From: Cellvibrionales bacterium UBA1963
Lineage (GTDB): Bacteria; Pseudomonadota; Gammaproteobacteria; Pseudomonadales; UBA7434
DNA length: 11,102 nucleotides
Direction: 5' to 3'
Assembly: GCA_002336035.1 (NCBI GenBank)
Contig: DDED01000067.1
Coordinates: forward strand, 13,346-24,447
Positions 7,083 through 11,102 of this stretch are shown here, in pieces; the stretch's first letter is position 1; every line of letters starts with the position of its first letter. Under the pieces are notes generated by a model. That model was given only the letters and a program-made list of their open reading frames with translations, did not search any database and was not told where the DNA came from. The position numbers and the translations under genes are program-made.

Positions 7083-7520
7083 ATGAGTATTTGGTTTGAA
7101 CCCGTCAGTTTTGACATGATAGAAAAACTGCAACAAGGGATCGACGGGCGTGGTACATTGATGACCACATTAAATATAAGCATAACCGCTATAAACGAAA
7201 ATTCTTTAACTGCGACAATGCCCGCAGGCCCAGCTATTCATCAACCTTTTGGTCTGGTGCATGGCGGCGCTAACCTAGCACTTGCCGAAACAGTGGCAAG
7301 TTATGCAGCAAATTTTGCCGTTGACCAACGTCAATATTACTGCGTAGGGCAAGAGATCAACGCTAACCACCTTAAAGCCTCGCGAACGGGCCTATTAACT
7401 GCCATTACGACGCCCATTCACTTGGGTAAAAGAAGCTCAGTGTGGGAAATTTTAATTCATAATAACGCCGAGCAATTATGCTGCATATCAAGGATGACCG
7501 CGGCCGTTGTGAAGCGCTAA
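7083..7520 (+). CDS. menI: Hotdog-fold thioesterase, MenI/YdiI type
   Basis: Cytoplasmic acyl-CoA thioesterase of the YdiI/MenI (PaaI-like) family. E. coli MenI hydrolyses 1,4-dihydroxy-2-naphthoyl-CoA in menaquinone synthesis. At 145 residues it is slightly longer than E. coli YdiI, which it follows along its length. Key residues correspond: Gln54 and His60 in QPFGLVHGGA (54-63) and catalytic Glu69 in LALAET (65-70). Also matching are EINANH, then ASRTG, then PIHLGKRSSVWEI, and near the end LCCISRMTAAV. The ATG at 7083 has GAGAG about seven bases upstream. Whether this organism makes menaquinone cannot be seen, since no other men gene is present; a general aryl/acyl-CoA thioesterase is an alternative. 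It converges with the glycosylase-like gene, with 21 bases between stops and no terminator hairpin visible. Confidence 0.85.
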   Translation: MSIWFEPVSFDMIEKLQQGIDGRGTLMTTLNISITAINENSLTATMPAGPAIHQPFGLVHGGANLALAETVASYAANFAVDQRQYYCVGQEINANHLKASRTGLLTAITTPIHLGKRSSVWEILIHNNAEQLCCISRMTAAVVKR

Positions 7521-7541
7521 AATCATGATAATAACTACCAT

Positions 7542-8225
7542 TCAGCCCGCTAAAAAGCTTAGTATTCGCGATATCTCACAAAATGGCCGGCCAGATTCTT
7601 CGGCCCAATCATTAAAGACCGCCTGTACCTCTCGAAGAGCTGTTTTAGACGTTGGGGGCCGATCAACCACACCAAGGCCTATCAATACTGCAACCGTATC
7701 GTTAGTTAGTAAGTACGTGTCGATACCCGCCATGCGCAAAAACCGCTGGGCTGAATGCCCACCTAAATGAGCTCCTTGTCGTTTAAGTTCAAAACAAAGA
7801 CCCACCAGATCGTCACTAGGCCAATCAACTAACCATTGCGAGAAACTACCATGCGTTTGCGCTAAGTCCTCAACCATTACTGCATTGGTTCTGATCGATT
7901 TAAGCTTGCCCCAATGCCGAATAATTCCTTCCGCTTGAAGAATGTCTTCTAGACCTTCATCGCTCAGAGCTGCTAACACCCGAGGATTAAACCCGAAGCA
8001 GGCTTTTTCGAAAGCTGGCCATTTTGCATCAACCATCTTGTGTTGCAAGCCGGCCCGGAAGACTCGACGACACATGATCGATAAGTAATCGGCATCAGAT
8101 CTTGCCAGTAAAACGTGTCTCGATAAAGGCTTAGGTAAATGAGCGTCCAGGTCAGCACGCGAAGCAAAACGCCTCAGAGCTTGACTAAAAATCCAATCAA
8201 AAGTTCGATGTGTTTGATCAACCAA
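7542..8225 (-). CDS. DNA-3-methyladenine glycosylase I-like protein (Tag family, COG2818)
   Basis: Predicted HhH-type base-excision glycosylase that removes alkylated adenine from DNA. It has 227 residues. Family blocks in order: LPKPLS (30-35), MCRRVFRAGLQHKMVDAKWPAF (51-72), FGFNPRVLAALSDE (77-90), ILQAEGIIRHWGKLKSIRTNA (95-115), GSFSQWLVDWPSDDLVGL (126-143), GAHLGGHSAQRFLRMAGID (151-169), and RPPTSK near 189-194. It belongs to a Tag-related subgroup that lacks the Cys/His zinc-snap residues of E. coli Tag, so substrate specificity is inferred. The start is TTG at 8225, well supported by GAGGG seven bases upstream; there is no good ATG. It follows msrB by 42 bases on the same strand and is probably co-transcribed with it. 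Confidence 0.85.
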   Translation of the reverse strand: MVDQTHRTFDWIFSQALRRFASRADLDAHLPKPLSRHVLLARSDADYLSIMCRRVFRAGLQHKMVDAKWPAFEKACFGFNPRVLAALSDEGLEDILQAEGIIRHWGKLKSIRTNAVMVEDLAQTHGSFSQWLVDWPSDDLVGLCFELKRQGAHLGGHSAQRFLRMAGIDTYLLTNDTVAVLIGLGVVDRPPTSKTALREVQAVFNDWAEESGRPFCEISRILSFLAG

Positions 8226-8232
8226 TTATCTA

Positions 8233-8237
8233 CCCTC
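8233..8237 (-). promoter_or_regulatory. Shine-Dalgarno that supports the TTG start of the glycosylase gene
   Basis: GAGGG on the minus strand (plus-strand CCCTC) is followed by TAGATAA and then TTG, a seven-base spacing. It lies in the 42-base gap after msrB and argues for the rare TTG start. Confidence 0.5.
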
Positions 8238-8267
8238 AATAAAGCGACGGCACTTATAACCGCAAGA

Positions 8268-8666
8268 TTAATCTTCTGCTGGAGAAAAGCACAGCGATGC
8301 TGAGTTGATGCAATAACGCAACCCTGTCGGCGCTGGCCCATCATTAAAAACATGACCTAAATGGGAATCACATTGACTGCACGTCACCTCCACTCGCTTC
8401 ATTCCGTGAGAAACATCGATGTGCTCATCAACTTTATCCGTCTGTGTTGGCTGAAAAAAACTGGGCCAGCCTGAGCCCGAATCGTACTTGTGCCCCGAAT
8501 CGAACAATTGGCTCTGACAGCACTTACACAGATAGTTACCAGCAACTTTGTGTGCGTTGTACTCCCCGCTAAAAGCCCTTTCAGTGCCTTTTTTTCGAGT
8601 AATTGCATAGTCTTCTGGCGTCAGTTCTAATTGCCATTGTTGGTCTGTTTTTTCTAGCTTTGCCAT
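8268..8666 (-). CDS. msrB: Peptide methionine-R-sulfoxide reductase
   Basis: Reduces the R-epimer of methionine sulfoxide in oxidised proteins, normally recycled by thioredoxin; cytoplasmic, as no signal peptide is present. From the ATG at 8666 it has 132 residues, near the usual length of about 137. The start MAKLEKTDQQW aligns with the normal MsrB N-terminus. Zinc ligands are two CxxC pairs, C47/C50 in CKCCQSQLF and C96/C99 in CSQCDSHLGHVF. GSGWPSF (64-70) is the substrate-pocket signature, and RYCINSASL (117-125) carries catalytic Cys119. An in-frame TTG at 8696 would add ten residues, but AGG six bases before the ATG and the family N-terminus favour 8666. The Tag-like gene follows 42 bases downstream. 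It is divergent from alaA, with 164 bases between. Confidence 0.95.
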   Translation of the reverse strand: MAKLEKTDQQWQLELTPEDYAITRKKGTERAFSGEYNAHKVAGNYLCKCCQSQLFDSGHKYDSGSGWPSFFQPTQTDKVDEHIDVSHGMKRVEVTCSQCDSHLGHVFNDGPAPTGLRYCINSASLCFSPAED

Positions 8667-8770
8667 ATTGCACCTGTTTTTAATTGATTGAGTCAACTAT
8701 AGAGACTATTTTTTAACTAGACAGCATAAATTTTGTTGATATTTCATCGCCAGCTACGCCAAGGTGAGTC

Positions 8771-8776
8771 TATAAT
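8771..8776 (+). promoter_or_regulatory. alaA: Candidate -10 box for alaA
   Basis: A perfect TATAAT lies about 55 bases before the alaA ATG in the msrB-alaA divergent gap. The sequence 17 bases upstream (CGCCAG) is a poor -35, so this promoter would need an activator or is not the real one. A second weaker TATAAA lies at about 8790. Confidence 0.3.
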
Positions 8777-8830
8777 CATTGTGCGAGAATATAAAATGAA
8801 CAGACCCGTACAGCAACCTCGAGCAAAACT

Positions 8831-10045
8831 ATGGCGAAAATCAGTAAATCGAGCAAATTACAAAACGTATGTTATGACATTCGCGGTCCTGTGCTGCGTG
8901 AAGCCACACGCCTAGAAGATGAAGGGCACCGCATACTTAAACTGAACATCGGTAACCCTGCTGCATTTGACATGCTCACACCTGATGAGATTCTTCAGGA
9001 CGTCATTCGCAATCTTCCCGAGGCACAAGGCTACTGTGACTCGAAAGGGCTTTACTCTGCCCGAAAGGCCATTATGCAAGATTTTCAACTACGTGGTGTT
9101 CATGGCGTTGAGGTTGACGATATTTATCTTGGCAATGGTGTGAGTGAATTAATCGTCATGGCCATGCAAGGGCTTCTTAATAACGGCGATGAGGTACTCG
9201 TTCCCGCACCCGATTATCCTTTATGGTCAGCAGCCGTATCGTTGTGTGGTGGCACGCCAGTTCATTATGTCTGTGATGAGCAGGCCGATTGGCAACCCGA
9301 TATTGCTGACATAAAAAGTAAAGTCAGCGATAGAACGCGTGCAATCGTGGTGATCAATCCCAACAACCCTACCGGTGCAGTTTACGAAAAAAGCACATTG
9401 GAACAAATCGCTGATCTAGCGAGAGATCATCATCTCGTTGTTTGTGCAGACGAAATTTATGACCGTATTCTCTACGATGGTACGCAACACACCCCCTTTG
9501 CCACACTAGCGCATGACTTACTCTGCCTATCTTTTAACGGGCTGTCAAAATCGTATCGTCTAGCAGGGTTCCGTTCTGGGTGGATGGTCATTACCGGTAG
9601 AAAAAACGAAACCCGAGACTTTATCGAAGGCCTAGATATATTAGCGTCGATGCGACTCTGCGCTAATGTGCCAGCACAATTTGCTATACAAACTGCATTA
9701 GGTGGTTACCAAAGTATTAATGACCTAGTGTTGCCTACTGGCAGACTGGGTGCGCAACGCGATGTAGCCTATAACAAACTGATTCAAATTCCCGGTGTCA
9801 GTTGCGTAAAGCCCAAGGGTGCGATCTATATGTTCCCGAAGCTTGATGAAAAAATTTACCCCATTGTCGACGACGAAAAATTTGTCTTAGACCTATTGGT
9901 CGAACAAAAGATGTTATTAGTTCAAGGCTCTGCCTTTAACCTTAATAGCAAAAATCATTTACGAATTGTCTTTTTACCAGAACATTATGTCTTGAGTGAT
10001 GCCATTGATCGGTTGGCAGATTTTTTAGCCGGGCAACGGAAATAA
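8831..10045 (+). CDS. alaA: Glutamate-pyruvate aminotransferase AlaA
   Basis: PLP-dependent class I aminotransferase that makes alanine from pyruvate and glutamate; cytoplasmic. It has 404 residues, about the length of E. coli AlaA (YfbQ), and follows it along its whole length. Clear blocks include NVCYDIRGPVL (12-22), LKLNIGNPAAF (36-46), QGYCDSKGLYSARKAIM (66-82), GNGVSELI (101-108), VPAPDYPLW (124-132), INPNNPTGAVY (175-185), ADEIYDRILYD (206-216), FNGLSKSYRLAGFRSGWM (235-252), MRLCANVPAQFAIQTALGGY and GVSCVKPKGAIYMFPK. Lys240 is the PLP Schiff-base lysine, Asp207 contacts the pyridine nitrogen, and Asn179 and Arg248 fit the cofactor/substrate site. The ribosome site is weak (GAG, then seven bases). 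It ends 4 bases from the tail of the converging thioesterase gene. Confidence 0.96.
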   Translation: MAKISKSSKLQNVCYDIRGPVLREATRLEDEGHRILKLNIGNPAAFDMLTPDEILQDVIRNLPEAQGYCDSKGLYSARKAIMQDFQLRGVHGVEVDDIYLGNGVSELIVMAMQGLLNNGDEVLVPAPDYPLWSAAVSLCGGTPVHYVCDEQADWQPDIADIKSKVSDRTRAIVVINPNNPTGAVYEKSTLEQIADLARDHHLVVCADEIYDRILYDGTQHTPFATLAHDLLCLSFNGLSKSYRLAGFRSGWMVITGRKNETRDFIEGLDILASMRLCANVPAQFAIQTALGGYQSINDLVLPTGRLGAQRDVAYNKLIQIPGVSCVKPKGAIYMFPKLDEKIYPIVDDEKFVLDLLVEQKMLLVQGSAFNLNSKNHLRIVFLPEHYVLSDAIDRLADFLAGQRK

Positions 10046-10049
10046 GCCC

Positions 10050-10400
10050 TTAAATTGCTTGTTTGTTATCATTAGCATCAACATTAACAAAGGTCATGCT
10101 GGTAGAAAATAAAATCTTATCTGGGTCGCTACAAATAACCGTTCCGAAAACACTGATCGTATAGCTCACGGAGGTGCGTCCCAAACGCTGCTGGTTTACA
10201 CGGAAGAGCAACACCTCACCGTTATCAATACCGTATCGGAACTCGACATTATCCATCGCTACCGTGACAAATCGTCTGCCAGGGTAATCAACCGTTGCCG
10301 TAATATAGGCAAACTCATCAATCCAGTTCAGTAGATTACCACCAAATAAATGGCCATAATGGTTAATATGCTCAGGTAACACTAACTTATAGTGGTCCAT
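10050..10400 (-). CDS. Hotdog-fold acyl-CoA thioesterase, YciA-like
   Basis: Predicted cytoplasmic acyl-CoA thioester hydrolase of the YciA/acyl-CoA hydrolase (ACOT) family. 116 residues, somewhat shorter than E. coli YciA (about 132), mainly because the N-terminus is trimmed. LVLPEHINHYGHLFGGNLLNWID at 6-28 matches the family block (LPxxxNxxGxxFGGxLLxxxD) with Asn13, the GG at 20-21 and catalytic Asp28. VTVAMDNVEFRYGIDNGEVL follows (45-64), as in YciA, and RLGRTSVSYTISVFG (72-86) is the central strand. The ATG at 10400 has GTGAGG close upstream (about four bases). It is tail-to-tail with alaA; no partner gene precedes it, and the 700 bases upstream hold no clear gene. Confidence 0.85.
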   Translation of the reverse strand: MDHYKLVLPEHINHYGHLFGGNLLNWIDEFAYITATVDYPGRRFVTVAMDNVEFRYGIDNGEVLLFRVNQQRLGRTSVSYTISVFGTVICSDPDKILFSTSMTFVNVDANDNKQAI

Positions 10401-10551
10401 AATGCCTCACTTAACTCAGAGTGAAAAAAACGATGTATTGAGCAAAAAACTAACTTCTTTCACTCATAGAGATTGCTTTATATTGCAACACCACATTATG
10501 CGCAGAAGTCTGCCGCGTCAAGCCCATAGTAGAGCTACACGTGAAGCCTAC

Positions 10552-10581
10552 CGTCTAATTGTCTCTCTTCTTTTTTAGACG
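10552..10581. repeat. Perfect 7-bp inverted repeat with pyrimidine-rich loop
   Basis: CGTCTAA (10552-10558) and TTAGACG (10575-10581) are exact complements around a 16-base TC-rich loop. No T-run follows the right arm, so it is not a textbook terminator; it may be chance or a protein site. Confidence 0.3.
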
Positions 10582-10794
10582 ATCTCGCTCCGAGCTTTTA
10601 AACACGTTTACAGAAGCTATGATTTAATTCACCAACCCCCAAAAAACTGTTTTGGCCGCGTTAAATATATGCATAAGGATGCGATCTTTGGCCTCTTGGT
10701 TGAAACTTTTTTTCCTGAACGCTGCTTTAAAAAAGTGTAACCAATCGATATCTGCTGTAGCTCTGAAAACCATTTATAATACCTAGAGAAACGT

Positions 10795-10814
10795 ATAACG
10801 ACCAGCGGCGTTAT
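10795..10814. repeat. Short inverted repeat ATAACG/CGTTAT
   Basis: ATAACG (10795-10800) pairs with CGTTAT (10809-10814) across an 8-base loop, and ATAACG occurs again at 10885-10890. The arms resemble integron recombination-site cores only loosely; the GTTRRRY rule is not met. Confidence 0.25.
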
Positions 10815-10855
10815 CTATAATAGCAAGCGCGCCACCACTAACCAGCACACCGACG

Positions 10856-10925
10856 AAGAGCTTCTCCTTGAAAAGCTCATACTTATAACGCGATGAATCA
10901 GGACATATTAATTAGAGAAGCTCTT
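10856..10925. repeat. Perfect 11-bp inverted repeat spaced by 48 bases
   Basis: AAGAGCTTCTC (10856-10866) and GAGAAGCTCTT (10915-10925) are exact reverse complements. A third, partial copy of the arm (AAGCTC at 10873-10878) lies inside, and GCTC-TTTT-GAGC follows at 10920-10931. It sits in gene-free DNA and could be a remnant of a small mobile element or a structured transcript. Confidence 0.4.
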
Positions 10926-11102
10926 TTGAGCATTGGGTAAGCCACCCAAATACTCAAATCCGAACAGATAAAGACTAATTCTCTAGCATAGAAAATTTGT
11001 TTGGCATTCTTTATAGTCACCCGTGATCTAAATACACTAAAAAGTTAATCTTCTATTTGAGCCACAACCACACTCCCCGTTCAACTTACCACTCAACTTT
11101 CC

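Larger units (their letters stand above)
10401..11102. other. 700 bases without a convincing gene
   Basis: Neither strand has a frame longer than about 45 codons. On the minus strand 10674-10555 reads 16 codons from ATG, a stop (TAA at 10626-10624), then 22 more codons in the same frame to TAG, which looks like a decayed small gene but matches nothing I know. Minus 10911-10783 is open for 42 codons with a membrane-like stretch VGVLVSGGALAII but no good start. Plus 10498-10578 encodes a 26-residue basic peptide with no ribosome site. Minus 11102-11037 is open for 21 codons to a TAG and could be the tail of a gene entering from the right. Several inverted repeats are present. The promoter of the thioesterase gene should lie in the first 100 bases. 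Confidence 0.45.

Noticed and set aside
8733..8915. 60-codon plus-strand frame overlapping the start of alaA
   Set aside because: It overlaps the conserved N-terminus of alaA in another frame and resembles nothing known.
1..11102. CRISPR arrays, tRNA/rRNA genes, transposases, phage genes
   Set aside because: No regular direct repeats, no cloverleaf-like sequence and no recognisable transposase or phage protein on either strand.

Overview
The window looks like chromosomal DNA of a free-living, probably marine gammaproteobacterium of moderate GC. The AlaA, MenI/YdiI, MsrB and YbfF homologues resemble enterobacterial and Shewanella/Oceanospirillales-type proteins, and the TpsB protein needs an outer membrane. 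The genus cannot be read from the sequence.

Left part, all minus strand (4194 to 1): a two-partner secretion (type Vb) locus. It reads, in transcription order, a secreted protein with a degenerate VPLPA/PEP-CTERM-like C-terminal anchor (4194-3388), an outer-membrane TpsB transporter (3341-1566) and the N-terminal 459 residues of a TpsA exoprotein (1378-1) that runs off the left edge. The visible TpsA has a signal peptide, a haemagglutination-activity/TPS domain, a beta-helix-like stretch and, at the very edge, glycine/aspartate-rich RTX-like turns. About 390 bases of gene-free DNA at 4195-4583 upstream of this locus hold two perfect 8-bp inverted repeats.

Middle: a YbfF-like alpha/beta-hydrolase (minus, to 4584) lies divergent to a plus-strand set. 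That set is a short Coq4-family protein with an intact HDxxH-x11-E metal motif (5539-6048), a lipoprotein of unrecognised family (6209-7018) and a MenI/YdiI-type hotdog thioesterase (7083-7520). Converging on them from the other strand is a likely operon of msrB (8666-8268) followed by a Tag-family DNA-3-methyladenine glycosylase-like gene (8225-7542), so protein repair and DNA repair sit side by side.

Right part: alaA, an alanine/glutamate-pyruvate aminotransferase (8831-10045, plus), ends 4 bases from the tail of a converging YciA-type hotdog acyl-CoA thioesterase (10400-10050, minus). The final 700 bases (10401-11102) contain no convincing gene, only inverted repeats, short broken open frames and perhaps the last 21 codons of a minus-strand gene entering from the right edge.

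Most genes are ordinary housekeeping. The parts that merit attention are the sorting-signal protein next to the TPS pair, the isolated Coq4-like protein, the unrecognised lipoprotein, and the repeat-rich gene-free stretches. No CRISPR array, tRNA, rRNA, transposase or phage gene was seen.
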